DNA from: Caccocola sp964450835
GTDB lineage: Bacteria > Synergistota > Synergistia > Synergistales > Synergistaceae
Reading direction: 5' to 3'
DNA: 64,000 nt
NCBI GenBank assembly: GCA_964450835.1
Contig: CAYVEQ010000001.1
Coordinates: 27,197-91,196 of the forward strand
Below are positions 1 through 8,696 of this stretch, piece after piece; positions within the stretch are counted from its first letter, which is position 1; each line of letters begins with the position of its first letter. Position numbers and translations under genes: made by a program. The notes below the pieces were generated by a model. It saw nothing but the letters and a program-made list of their open reading frames with translations. It was not told the origin of the DNA and did not search any database.

Positions 1-2285
1 CGCCCTTTGCAGACGTCGCATTTCACGTACACGTCGGGGAGGAAGAGCATTGAAACTTTTATGACACCGTCGCCGTTGCAGGCCTCGCACCGCCCGCCTT
101 TGACGTTGAAGCTGAAACGGCCCGGCCTGTAGCCGCGCAGTTTAGACTCCTGCAATTCGGAGAAAAATTCTCTGATATAGGTAAAAAGGCCGGTGTATGT
201 GGCGGGATTGGAACGCGGTGTGCGCCCTATGGGACTCTGGTCGACGAGCACAATGTTGCGCAGCGGCTCAAAGCCGGCGATGCTTTCAAATTTTCCGGGG
301 CGTTCGCGAAATTCGCGGTCGAATTTGCCGCGCAGCCCCTTGTAGAGTATTTCGTAAAGCAGCGTACTTTTGCCTGAGCCCGAAACTCCCGACAGACAGG
401 CGAATGTGTTCAGCGGGATGTCTATATTCAGTTTTTTCAGGTTGTTTTCGCTCGCGCCGCGCACTTTGACGAATGAAGAGGGTTTTCTGCGGCTGCCGCG
501 TGGAATATATGTGCCGTCCGCTTCACCCCGCAGATAAAGCGCCGTGCTGGAATTTCCGCGTTTTATTTCATCCGCGCCGCCTCCCGCGATAAGCTCTCCC
601 CCTCGCTCCCCCGCTCCCGGGCCGAGCTCCAGTATGTAATCCGCGGCCAACATCGTGTCGCGGTCATGTTCCACCACAATTACAGTGTTGCCGATGTCGC
701 GGATGGCGCGCAGAGTGTCAAGCAGTCTGTTTGTGTCGCGGGGGTGAAGGCCGATAGTCGGCTCGTCAAGCACGTAAAGCACTCCTGTGAGCTGCGAGCC
801 TATTTGAGAGGCGAGGCGTATCCTCTGACTCTCGCCGCCGCTTAAAGTATCGGCGCGCCGTGAGAGACTCAGGTAGCCGGCGCCGACGTCGTTAAGGAAG
901 GCGAGGCGCTTTTTTATCTCAATGAGCGCGACGCCTACGATTTTCTGCTCGCGCGCGCCGAGCTTCAGGCCGTCCAGAACTTTCAGCAGCTCATCTACCG
1001 GCATTTCGGTAAGCCGCTTTATATTATAGCCGCCGAGCGTCACCGCGAGGGCCTCCGGTTTCAGCCGCGATCCTTTGCACGATGAACAGACGTCTTCCAC
1101 GCGGTATCTGTCAAGCTCCGCTTTGTAATTTTCGGATTCGGTTTCGTTGTAGCGCTTTTCTATCCAGGGTATGAGGCCGATGTATTTCCCGTTGTATTCC
1201 CAGTCGCCCTGACGGTCGGTGAATATCAGCGGAAGCACTTCGTCGGAACCGTAAAGCAGCTCATCTTTCGCCTCGTCCGGAAGAGATTTGAAGGGCATGC
1301 TCAAATCCCAGCCCTTGCGTTCCGCGAGCTTTTCCGCTTTCTGCAGCATGTGCTTCATTGCCTTCCACGGGATAAAGCCGCCGTCGGCCACCGGCAGCTC
1401 CGGGTTTACCGCAAGCTCCGGCGAAAAATGCGTATGAAAGCCGAGGCCGCCACAGTCAGGGCAGGCGCCGTCCGGCGCGTTGAACGAGAACAGCCGCGGC
1501 TCAATCTCCGGCAGGCTTATTTCGCACACGGGACAGACATATTTCTCCGTCAGCTCGTTGTCCGCCATTCCGTCCGAGACCAGCAGCACCAGCCCGTCCG
1601 AAAGCTTGAGCGCCATCTCGACAGCTTCGCTCAGGCGCAGGCGGTTTTCCTTGCGCACTTTCATCCTGTCAATAAGACATTCTATGGTGTGGCGGCGTTT
1701 TTTATCCAGCTCGACACTTTCTTCGAGCCAATAGAGTGTGCCGTCGACACGCGCCCGCATGTAACCCTGCCGATGCAGTTTCAGCAGGAGATTTTTGTAT
1801 TCGCCCTTCTTGCCTTTCACGACAGGGGAATATATTTCAAGCGGACGGCCGTCGTATTCTTTGAAGATCAGATCGATTATTTCGTCTACGCTGTACCTGT
1901 GCACCTCGCGTCCGCACTTGGGACAGTGAGGTGTCCCGGCCCGTCCGAAGAGGAGACGGAGATAGTCGTATATTTCCGTGACTGTGCCGACGGTCGAGCG
2001 CGGGTTGTGCCCCGTGCCTTTCTGTTCTATCGAAATCGCCGGCGAAAGTCCCGTTATATCGTCCACGTCCGGCTTGTCGGACATGCCGAGGAACTGGCGC
2101 GCGTAAGAGGAGAGCGATTCGACATAGCGCCTCTGGCCCTCGGCGTAGATCGTGTCGAAAGCAAGAGACGACTTGCCGGAGCCGGAGGGTCCCGTGACTA
2201 CGACGAGTTTATTTTTTGGAATATTTACGCTTATGTTTTTTAAGTTGTGCTGCCTTGCTCCGGTAATTTTTATTTCCTGTTCCAA
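1..2285 (-). CDS. uvrA: UvrA, excinuclease ABC subunit A (3' end outside window)
   Basis: DNA-damage recognition ATPase of nucleotide excision repair; it loads UvrB onto lesions. The first 761 codons are visible and the remaining C-terminal part (roughly 180 residues expected) lies beyond base 1. The N-terminus reads LEQEIKITGARQHNLKNI and continues into the Walker A segment GPSGSGKSSLAFDT, then the YVESLSSYARQFL stretch typical of UvrA. Near base 1 the second zinc module begins (Cys pairs in CEAC and KCDVC). I place the start at a TTG at 2283-2285, because the conserved N-terminus begins there; no ATG fits. The start lies inside the end of uvrB, giving a 77-base overlap in a different frame, so the two are probably translationally coupled. 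Family assignment is certain; the exact start is likely. Confidence 0.95.
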   Translation of the reverse strand, partial: MEQEIKITGARQHNLKNISVNIPKNKLVVVTGPSGSGKSSLAFDTIYAEGQRRYVESLSSYARQFLGMSDKPDVDDITGLSPAISIEQKGTGHNPRSTVGTVTEIYDYLRLLFGRAGTPHCPKCGREVHRYSVDEIIDLIFKEYDGRPLEIYSPVVKGKKGEYKNLLLKLHRQGYMRARVDGTLYWLEESVELDKKRRHTIECLIDRMKVRKENRLRLSEAVEMALKLSDGLVLLVSDGMADNELTEKYVCPVCEISLPEIEPRLFSFNAPDGACPDCGGLGFHTHFSPELAVNPELPVADGGFIPWKAMKHMLQKAEKLAERKGWDLSMPFKSLPDEAKDELLYGSDEVLPLIFTDRQGDWEYNGKYIGLIPWIEKRYNETESENYKAELDRYRVEDVCSSCKGSRLKPEALAVTLGGYNIKRLTEMPVDELLKVLDGLKLGAREQKIVGVALIEIKKRLAFLNDVGAGYLSLSRRADTLSGGESQRIRLASQIGSQLTGVLYVLDEPTIGLHPRDTNRLLDTLRAIRDIGNTVIVVEHDRDTMLAADYILELGPGAGERGGELIAGGGADEIKRGNSSTALYLRGEADGTYIPRGSRRKPSSFVKVRGASENNLKKLNIDIPLNTFACLSGVSGSGKSTLLYEILYKGLRGKFDREFRERPGKFESIAGFEPLRNIVLVDQSPIGRTPRSNPATYTGLFTYIREFFSELQESKLRGYRPGRFSFNVKGGRCEACNGDGVIKVSMLFLPDVYVKCDVCKG

Positions 2286-4260
2286 TCGCGCTTCCGCCTT
2301 TCAGTTTGCAGATGTCGTCCCTGAGCTGCGCCGCGGTTTCAAAATCCAGCCTCTCGACAGCCTCCCACATCCTGCGTTCCATTTCCGCTATGTTCTCCGC
2401 GCGTTCCGCAGCGGGGGAAGCCGCCCTCATGCCGGCGTAATGTTCTTCGCCGCCTGATGCCAGCTCATCAGGCAAAAGATTTCTGACAGATTTGATGATT
2501 GTCTTCGGTTCTATATGATGCTCCTTGTTGAACGCGGTCTGGGCCTCGCGCCGCCGTTCTGTCTCCTTTATGGCGAGCGATATGCTGTCGGTGATAACGT
2601 CCGCGTAGAGAATAACTTTCCCCGCGCTGTTGCGCGCCGCGCGTCCGATCATCTGTATCAGAGAGCGGTGCGCGCGCAGGTAGCCTTCGCGATCCGCGTC
2701 CAGTATCGCGACCAGCGAAACCTCCGGAAGATCTATTCCCTCGCGCAGCAGATTGACTCCCACAAGGACGGAAAAAACGCCGAGCCTGAGGTCGCGCAGC
2801 AGTTCCGCGCGTTCGAACGTATCAAGCTCCGAATGTATGTAGCGGACTTTTATACCGAGATCGGCCATATATTCCGCGAGGTCTTCCGCCGAACGCTTCG
2901 TGAGCGTCGAGACAAGCACGCGTTCGCCGCTGTCGATTATCGGCCGTATCTCGGCGAGCAGGTCGTCGACCTGCCCGGCCGCGCCGTGGACTTCCACTTC
3001 GGGGTCCGGTATCCCGGTGGGTCTGATTAACTGCTCGACGACATGATCCGAGTGGGCGAATTCATAATCCCCCGGCGTCGCCGAGATAAAAAGAGCGTTT
3101 TTCATCAGCGGCTCAAACTCGGCCCATTTAAGCGGCCTGTTGTCAAGACAGGAAGGAAGCCTGAATCCGTGCTCAACCAGTATCTCTTTACGGGCTCTGT
3201 CACCGTTGAACATGCCGCGCACCTGCGGCAGGGTCATATGCGACTCGTCGATGAAAAAAAGCGCGTCCTTCGGAAAGAAGTCAAGAAGCGTGCCAGGCGG
3301 GTCGCCGGCCTCGCGCCCGTCAAGATAGCGCGAGTAGTTTTCAATGCCGGAGCAGTACCCTACTTCGAGCAGCATCTCCAGATCATATTTGGTGCGCATC
3401 TTCAGCCGCTCGGCTTCGAGATATTTTCCCTCGCCGGCAAAGCGGACGCAGCATTCTTCCATTTCTCTTTCGATGGCGCCCGCCGCATGTCTGATGGCGT
3501 CCGCGCTCGTGATATAGTGCTTTGACGGGAATATGCCGGCTTTCTCTTTGCGCGCGAGGCTGCTGCCGCTCACAGGGTCTATTTCGTCTATGCGCTCTAT
3601 CTCGTCGTCGAAGAAATATATGCGCAAAGCAGTGTCGCTGTACGACGGGAAAATTTCCATCGTTTCCCCTCTGCTCCTGAATGTGCCCGGCACAAGCGAC
3701 ATGTCGTTGCGCTCATAGTAGTTGGCAAGCAGGCGCATCATGAAATCACGCCGCGCCCAGCGTTCACCGCAGGCGAAACGGAAGATTGCCTCTTCGTAGC
3801 TTTTCCGCTTGCCGAGGCCGTATATGCACGAGACGCTCGCCACAACCACAACATCGCGCCGTTCAAGAAGCGACTTCGTCGTCGCGAGCCGCAGTTTCTC
3901 TATGCGCTCATTGACGGAGGCGTCCTTTTCGATATAAACGTCCGAGGCCGGGATATACGCCTCCGGCTGGTAGTAGTCGTAATAACTTACAAAGTAATTC
4001 ACTGAGTTTTCCGGGAAAAATTCTTTGAATTCGCTGTACAGCTGCGCGGCGAGAGTTTTGTTATGAGCCATAACGAGGGTCGGGCGGTTGAGCCTTGCAA
4101 TGACGTTGGCCATTGTGAAGGTTTTCCCGCTGCCCGTAACTCCGAGGAGCGTCTGGCGCGTCCCGTCCTTTTCCATGAAACCGCGCGCAAGTTTTTCGAC
4201 GGCCTGCGGCTGGTCGCCTGAGAGGCCGAAGGGCGCGGTCAGCTTAAATTTGTCTTCCAT
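2209..4260 (-). CDS. uvrB: UvrB, excinuclease ABC subunit B
   Basis: Helicase-like subunit of nucleotide excision repair that forms the pre-incision complex with UvrA and recruits UvrC. About 683 residues, normal for the family. Visible are Walker A (GVTGSGKTFT, around residue 40), the beta-hairpin that wedges into the lesion (YYDYYQPEAYIP), DESH of motif II, the helicase motif QMIGRAARN, and a C-terminal UVR motif (MERRMWEAVERLDFETAAQL). I chose the ATG at 4260 because the family N-terminus starts there; in-frame TTG codons up to 4287 are possible, and a GGAGG lies 18 bases upstream. The last 26 or so residues are a Lys/Arg/Asn-rich tail encoded by the DNA that also encodes the uvrA N-terminus. 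Confidence 0.97.
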   Translation of the reverse strand: MEDKFKLTAPFGLSGDQPQAVEKLARGFMEKDGTRQTLLGVTGSGKTFTMANVIARLNRPTLVMAHNKTLAAQLYSEFKEFFPENSVNYFVSYYDYYQPEAYIPASDVYIEKDASVNERIEKLRLATTKSLLERRDVVVVASVSCIYGLGKRKSYEEAIFRFACGERWARRDFMMRLLANYYERNDMSLVPGTFRSRGETMEIFPSYSDTALRIYFFDDEIERIDEIDPVSGSSLARKEKAGIFPSKHYITSADAIRHAAGAIEREMEECCVRFAGEGKYLEAERLKMRTKYDLEMLLEVGYCSGIENYSRYLDGREAGDPPGTLLDFFPKDALFFIDESHMTLPQVRGMFNGDRARKEILVEHGFRLPSCLDNRPLKWAEFEPLMKNALFISATPGDYEFAHSDHVVEQLIRPTGIPDPEVEVHGAAGQVDDLLAEIRPIIDSGERVLVSTLTKRSAEDLAEYMADLGIKVRYIHSELDTFERAELLRDLRLGVFSVLVGVNLLREGIDLPEVSLVAILDADREGYLRAHRSLIQMIGRAARNSAGKVILYADVITDSISLAIKETERRREAQTAFNKEHHIEPKTIIKSVRNLLPDELASGGEEHYAGMRAASPAAERAENIAEMERRMWEAVERLDFETAAQLRDDICKLKGGSAIGTGNKNYRSKAAQLKKHKRKYSKK

Positions 4261-4339
4261 TCCGTCGTTTGCGCACAACCTCCGCAATATGACAATAACT
4301 GTTAGATTTTAGCACAAACGGCGCGGCTGCGCGGAAGCA

Positions 4340-4374
4340 TAAAACAAGGGCCGCCTCTCGGAAAAGCGGCCCGC
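4340..4374 (-). terminator. Rho-independent terminator after ftsH
   Basis: Read on the minus strand: GGGCCGC, a short A/T-rich loop, GCGGCCC, then TTGTTTTAT. It separates the ftsH-side cluster from uvrB-uvrA, so uvrBA probably has its own promoter just upstream of 4290. Confidence 0.8.
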
Positions 4375-4397
4375 AATCTTTGCTTATTTGCTTTTTA

Positions 4398-6338
4398 TCA
4401 ATCGGAGCCGAGCTTTTTTTCGTCCTCGGCTTCGCTGTCAGAGGTCTCAAGCGCGGAGGGTTCGCCGCCCGCGTTTTCAGCCGGCTCCTCGCCGTCGCCT
4501 TTTTCTTCCCGCGCGGGAGGAGTCTGCTCTTTTTTCGGATAGCCGAGCAGATCGTCAAGCTCGTCGCCCTCGAGCACCTCGGCTTCAAGCAGCTTCTTCG
4601 TTATCAGTTCAAGGCGTTCGCGGTTCTCCGTAAGTATCTCCCGCGCCTTATCCATGCAGGAGTCGATTATCGAGCGGATCTCCACGTCTATGAGGTGCGC
4701 GATTTCCTCGCTGTAATTCCGGTCTTCGACAATATCGTGGCCGAGGAATATTTCGTGCTGTTTGCGCCCCAGCGTCACAAGGCCGAGTTTTTCGCTCATA
4801 CCGAACTGAGTGACCATCTGGCGGGCAATCTGCGTCGCGCGCTCAAGGTCGTTGGAGGCTCCGGTCGTCACATCGCCGTAGCGGATCATCTCGGCCACGC
4901 GTCCGCCCAAGAGCACGCATATCCTACCTGAAAGCTCTTGTTTTGAGATAAGGAACCTGTCCTCTTCCGGAAGCTGGAGCGTGTAGCCAAGCGCCATATG
5001 CCCTCGGGGAATTATAGAGATTTTATGGACGGGGTCTGCGCCTTCTGTTTTAGCGGCCACAAGCGCGTGACCGGCTTCGTGGTATGCGATTATCTCGCGC
5101 TCTTTGGCGCTGATTACGCGGCTCTTGCGCTCCGGTCCGGCCATGACACGGTCGATGGCCTCCTCAAACTCCGGCATTTCGAGCTTTTCCTTATCGCGGC
5201 GGGCGGAAAGCAGCGCCGCTTCGTTGACGAGGTTCGCGAGGTCGGCTCCTACGAATCCGGGCGTCCTGCGTGCAATTACGTCAATATCCACGTCGTCTGC
5301 TATTTTTTTGTCTCTCAGGTGGACTTTCAGGATGTCGCGTCTTCCGTTGACATCGGGGCGGTCGACGACTACCTGCCTGTCAAACCGGCCGGGACGCAGA
5401 AGCGCTGGGTCAAGGATATCGGGACGGTTGGTCGCGGCGATGAGAATTATGCCGTCGCCGGCCTCAAAGCCGTCCATCTCGACAAGCAGCTGGTTCAGCG
5501 TCTGCTCGCGCTCGTCGTGGCCGCCGCCGAGTCCGGCTCCGCGGTGGCGCCCCACCGCGTCGATTTCGTCGATGAAGATTATACATGGCTGGTATTTGCG
5601 TGCCTGTTCAAAAAGGTCGCGCACACGGGCCGCGCCGACGCCGACGAACATTTCCACGAAGTCGGAGCCGCTGATGCTGAAGAACGGCACATCCGCTTCT
5701 CCCGCGACGGCCCGCGAAAGCAGTGTCTTGCCTGTTCCCGGCGCGCCGAGAAGAAGCACGCCGCGCGGGACTCTGGCGCCGAGCTTTGTGAATTTCGCGG
5801 GGTCTTTGAGAAACTGCACGACCTCTTCCAGCTCCTCTTTTGACTCGTCGCACCCTGCGACATCCGCGAATGTGACTTTGGGGCGATTGTCAAGGAAGAG
5901 CTTCGCTTTGCTTTTCGCGAACCCCATCACCTTGCTGCCTCCGCCCTGCATATTGTAGATGAAGTATATCCAGACTCCTATCAGCAGGAGGGTCGGAAGC
6001 AGCGACGTGAGCAGCGCCGTCAGCCATGAATTTTTCGGCGGCGGAACGATCTCGACCTCGACGCCTTTTGAGGCGAGCAGCGAAGGAAGAGAATCGGCGT
6101 CGAGTATAAAAGTGCGGAACTCTCCCCCGTTCTTCATCGTGCCGGTGAGCTCTTCGCGATCTATAAGCACTTTAGCGACGTTGCCGCCGCTGACCTCTTT
6201 CAGCATTTCGCTGTACGGCATGACGTTTGTCTGAGTTGATTTCTGACTGCCGTCCGGTGTGAGGAACACATTGACCAGACTGACTACAAGCACAATCAGG
6301 ATAATGTACATCCCCACGTTCTTAGAAATTTTCTTCAA
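4398..6338 (-). CDS. ftsH: FtsH, membrane AAA+ zinc metalloprotease
   Basis: Membrane-anchored ATP-dependent protease that degrades misfolded membrane proteins and regulatory proteins. 646 residues. Order of parts: transmembrane segment 1 (about 10-27), periplasmic domain, transmembrane segment 2 (about 106-128), AAA+ module with Walker A GAPGTGKT (198-205), Walker B IIFIDEID and the arginine-finger region RPGRFDR, then the zinc site HEAGH (420-424). The C-terminus is an acidic Glu/Asp-rich tail, common and variable in the family. It follows hpt by 40 bases and ends at a clear terminator. The tilS-hpt-ftsH order is a conserved bacterial arrangement. Confidence 0.98.
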   Translation of the reverse strand: MKKISKNVGMYIILIVLVVSLVNVFLTPDGSQKSTQTNVMPYSEMLKEVSGGNVAKVLIDREELTGTMKNGGEFRTFILDADSLPSLLASKGVEVEIVPPPKNSWLTALLTSLLPTLLLIGVWIYFIYNMQGGGSKVMGFAKSKAKLFLDNRPKVTFADVAGCDESKEELEEVVQFLKDPAKFTKLGARVPRGVLLLGAPGTGKTLLSRAVAGEADVPFFSISGSDFVEMFVGVGAARVRDLFEQARKYQPCIIFIDEIDAVGRHRGAGLGGGHDEREQTLNQLLVEMDGFEAGDGIILIAATNRPDILDPALLRPGRFDRQVVVDRPDVNGRRDILKVHLRDKKIADDVDIDVIARRTPGFVGADLANLVNEAALLSARRDKEKLEMPEFEEAIDRVMAGPERKSRVISAKEREIIAYHEAGHALVAAKTEGADPVHKISIIPRGHMALGYTLQLPEEDRFLISKQELSGRICVLLGGRVAEMIRYGDVTTGASNDLERATQIARQMVTQFGMSEKLGLVTLGRKQHEIFLGHDIVEDRNYSEEIAHLIDVEIRSIIDSCMDKAREILTENRERLELITKKLLEAEVLEGDELDDLLGYPKKEQTPPAREEKGDGEEPAENAGGEPSALETSDSEAEDEKKLGSD

Positions 6339-6378
6339 GCTGAATTATCCTCCCTTTCCTCTTCATCCCTTTAAGAAA

Positions 6379-6915
6379 TCAGTCAACCGGTTCGGCCACA
6401 TGCACGGAAGGAAGATGCCGGAAGTGTCCGCCGTAGTCAAGCCCGTAGCCTATGACAAATTCGTCCGGAATCACGAAGCCGGTATATTTGACGTTAACAG
6501 GCTGCTTGCGGCGATCCACCTTGTCAAGCAGAACGCATATCTCAACAGAGGCGGGGCCTCGGCCGCACAGAAGTTCGCTTATATAATTGAGCGACAGTCC
6601 CGTATCCAGAATATCTTCGACGACTATGACGTTTTTGCCGTGTATATCGGTGCTGAGGTCTTTTAGTATTTTCACCGCGCCGCTGCTCTTCGTAGACTCG
6701 CCGTACGACGCTATGGCCAGGAAGTCCACCTGCGCGTCGATGCCGGGCCCCATTTCCCGTATCAAATCCGAGAAGAATATAACCGCGCCGTTCAGCACGC
6801 AGACAAAGATGACCTGCTTGCCCGCGTAATCTTCGCGTATACGCGCTCCGAGTTCTTTTACCTTTTCTCTTATTGCTTCTTCTGATATGAGCGTTCTGCC
6901 TATTTTATATTCCAC
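6379..6915 (-). CDS. hpt: Hypoxanthine phosphoribosyltransferase
   Basis: Purine salvage enzyme that transfers the phosphoribosyl group of PRPP to hypoxanthine or guanine. The PRPP-binding motif VVEDILDTGLSL is present, with the typical EYKIGRTLIS start and the FVIGYGLDYG and LP endings of the family. I prefer the GTG at 6915 (about 178 residues), because GGGGAG sits nine bases upstream; TTG codons at 6921 and 6945 are alternatives. It lies between tilS and ftsH in the same direction. This salvage gene complements the de novo purine operon in the last third of the window. Confidence 0.94.
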   Translation of the reverse strand: MEYKIGRTLISEEAIREKVKELGARIREDYAGKQVIFVCVLNGAVIFFSDLIREMGPGIDAQVDFLAIASYGESTKSSGAVKILKDLSTDIHGKNVIVVEDILDTGLSLNYISELLCGRGPASVEICVLLDKVDRRKQPVNVKYTGFVIPDEFVIGYGLDYGGHFRHLPSVHVAEPVD

Positions 6916-6979
6916 TGCCAAGCACTCCCCGCGGAAGAAATTCAATGTGCAACAATAGAGAATAATACCACACTTTTAA

Positions 6980-8041
6980 TTATCCCGCCCACCACGGCAG
7001 AGAATTTTCGCCGGCGCTTTTTCCGCGCGAGCGCGCGCGCTCGACATCGGCGCGCCTGAGCCAGCCGACGCCGCGTTTTGAATAGCAGACTTCGATGTCG
7101 CGCGCCCACTGAAAACGCCAGAAGCCCCCGCGCCTTATAAGTCCTGCAAGCTCCTCCGTGCGCTTTCGCGAAAGCGCGGGCAGAAGAAGCATCGCCCCCT
7201 GAAGCCGCAGCATTTCGCAAAGAGCCGCGCAAGAAATTTCGGGGAGCGAAGCCGTTTTCCACGCGGCAAGCGCGGGCGGCACGGAGAAAGAAACAAGCTC
7301 GACGGCGCGGCGCGCGGCGGCTCTCCGCTCCTTCTCCTCCTCCGACAGTTGTCTTGCCAGCCCGATCATGACATTTTCAAATCCAGGGTTCAAATTCTCT
7401 TTTATCCAGGGAATCAGGATATTGCGGACTTTATTGCGTGTGTAGCAGGATTCGTCGTTAGTCTCGTCGTCATGCCACGGCACGTTGTTTTGTTTAAGAA
7501 TCTCGCGCAGCTCGGCGCGTGTAAAATCTATGACGGGACGGATAATATTGCCGCGGCGCTCCGGAATGCCGCGAAGGCCGGCAAGCCCCGCGCCGCGGGC
7601 GAGATTCATCAGCTGCGTTTCAACCACGTCGTCGGCGTTATGCCCGACCGCGATAAAAGGCAGAGCGTATCTTCGCGCCGTTTCCTCAAAATGTTCGTAT
7701 CTCGCGCGGCGGCCGGACATTTCAAAAGATTCCCCTTTTTCGCGGCGTTCGCGCACATCAACGACTTTGACGGCGCAGTCTATTCCCCAGCTTTCGCAAA
7801 GGCCGCGCGCGAACTCGGCGTCGGCGTGCGAGGCTCCGTCGCGCGTGCAGTGATCGAGATGAGCCGCTACAATCCGTCCGCTGAAAAATTCTTTAAGCAT
7901 CCACAGCGCCGCGACAGAATCCCCGCCGCCCGACAAGGCGCAGACAACGCCGTCCGCGCCAGCCCAGCCCTGACGGTTTGCCGCTGCGAGAAATCTTTTC
8001 CGGCAGTCAATCAGCGACGGAGCCGTTCGCCTTTTGTCCAA
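6980..8041 (-). CDS. tilS: tRNA(Ile)-lysidine synthase TilS
   Basis: Converts C34 of the CAU-anticodon isoleucine tRNA to lysidine using lysine and ATP, which changes both charging and decoding. The PP-loop SGGGDS is at about residues 37-42, with the family motifs AHLDHCTRDGA, RRARYEHF and GHNADDVVETQLMN. The C-terminal third carries a small substrate-binding domain ending in WARDIEVCYSKRGVGWL. The apparent start is a TTG at 8041, which overlaps the end of the endonuclease III gene by 35 bases; no ATG fits. It belongs to the lon-nth-tilS-hpt-ftsH run, where short overlaps suggest cotranscription. Confidence 0.95.
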   Translation of the reverse strand: MDKRRTAPSLIDCRKRFLAAANRQGWAGADGVVCALSGGGDSVAALWMLKEFFSGRIVAAHLDHCTRDGASHADAEFARGLCESWGIDCAVKVVDVRERREKGESFEMSGRRARYEHFEETARRYALPFIAVGHNADDVVETQLMNLARGAGLAGLRGIPERRGNIIRPVIDFTRAELREILKQNNVPWHDDETNDESCYTRNKVRNILIPWIKENLNPGFENVMIGLARQLSEEEKERRAAARRAVELVSFSVPPALAAWKTASLPEISCAALCEMLRLQGAMLLLPALSRKRTEELAGLIRRGGFWRFQWARDIEVCYSKRGVGWLRRADVERARSRGKSAGENSLPWWAG

Positions 8042-8696
8042 ACCGGCACCACCGTATCAGAGGACACTCGCCGCAGCGCGGCTTCCTCGCGCCGCACAGG
8101 CCGCGTCCGTGCTCCAGAAAATTCAGATGTCCTCCCCGGAAACGCTCTTTAGGAAGTTCCGCTTCGAGAATTTGCTGAATTTTGTCGGGCGGGAATTTTT
8201 CGCCGGCCCAGCCGAAACGTTTGCTGAGGCGCGTGATATGCGTATCGACAGGGAACCCCGGCATATCGAGGTCAAAACATTCGACTATCGCGGATGTCTT
8301 AGGCCCCACTCCGGGCAATGATGTGAGGTAGGCGCGCACGTCCGGCTGTTCCCATTCGCGCAGTTCCTTTATGGAATACCGGCCGAAGCGTTCCCTGATC
8401 TCGGCGAGTATCCGCTGAATGCGCTGCGGCTTCGTGCCGCTCATTCCGGCGACGCGCAAAACTTCCTTCAGCTCTTCAATATCCGCCCCTGCGACATCCT
8501 CCCACGATTTATAGCGGCTCTTCATGTTGGCGAAGGCCTTGTCGCGCAGCTTGTCGTTGGTATTCTGGGAAAGTATCGTCAATATCAGGTCGTCAAGCGG
8601 CTCCTCACAACAGAAGTCGCTCGCGGGCCGTTTTTCGTTCCCGTAAAGAGCTTCCAGAGCGTCAAGAATTTCTTTCGCGTTTTTAAGCGCCATCAT
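8007..8696 (-). CDS. nth: Endonuclease III-type DNA glycosylase/AP lyase
   Basis: Base-excision repair enzyme of the HhH-GPD family. Seen in the 229-residue protein: the helix-hairpin-helix LPGVGPKT (127-134) with the catalytic Lys133, the catalytic Asp151 in PVDTHITRLSKR, and a [4Fe-4S] cluster signature Cys201-x6-Cys208-x2-Cys211-x5-Cys217. All residues needed for glycosylase/lyase chemistry are therefore present. The start overlaps the stop of the upstream protease as ATGA, and the end overlaps tilS. Whether the substrate range is the Nth type (oxidised pyrimidines) or an archaeal-like variant cannot be told from sequence alone. Confidence 0.92.
   Translation of the reverse strand: MMALKNAKEILDALEALYGNEKRPASDFCCEEPLDDLILTILSQNTNDKLRDKAFANMKSRYKSWEDVAGADIEELKEVLRVAGMSGTKPQRIQRILAEIRERFGRYSIKELREWEQPDVRAYLTSLPGVGPKTSAIVECFDLDMPGFPVDTHITRLSKRFGWAGEKFPPDKIQQILEAELPKERFRGGHLNFLEHGRGLCGARKPRCGECPLIRWCRFGQKANGSVAD

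Noticed and set aside
1350..2243. A 297-codon plus-strand frame over uvrA
   Set aside because: Antisense shadow of uvrA.
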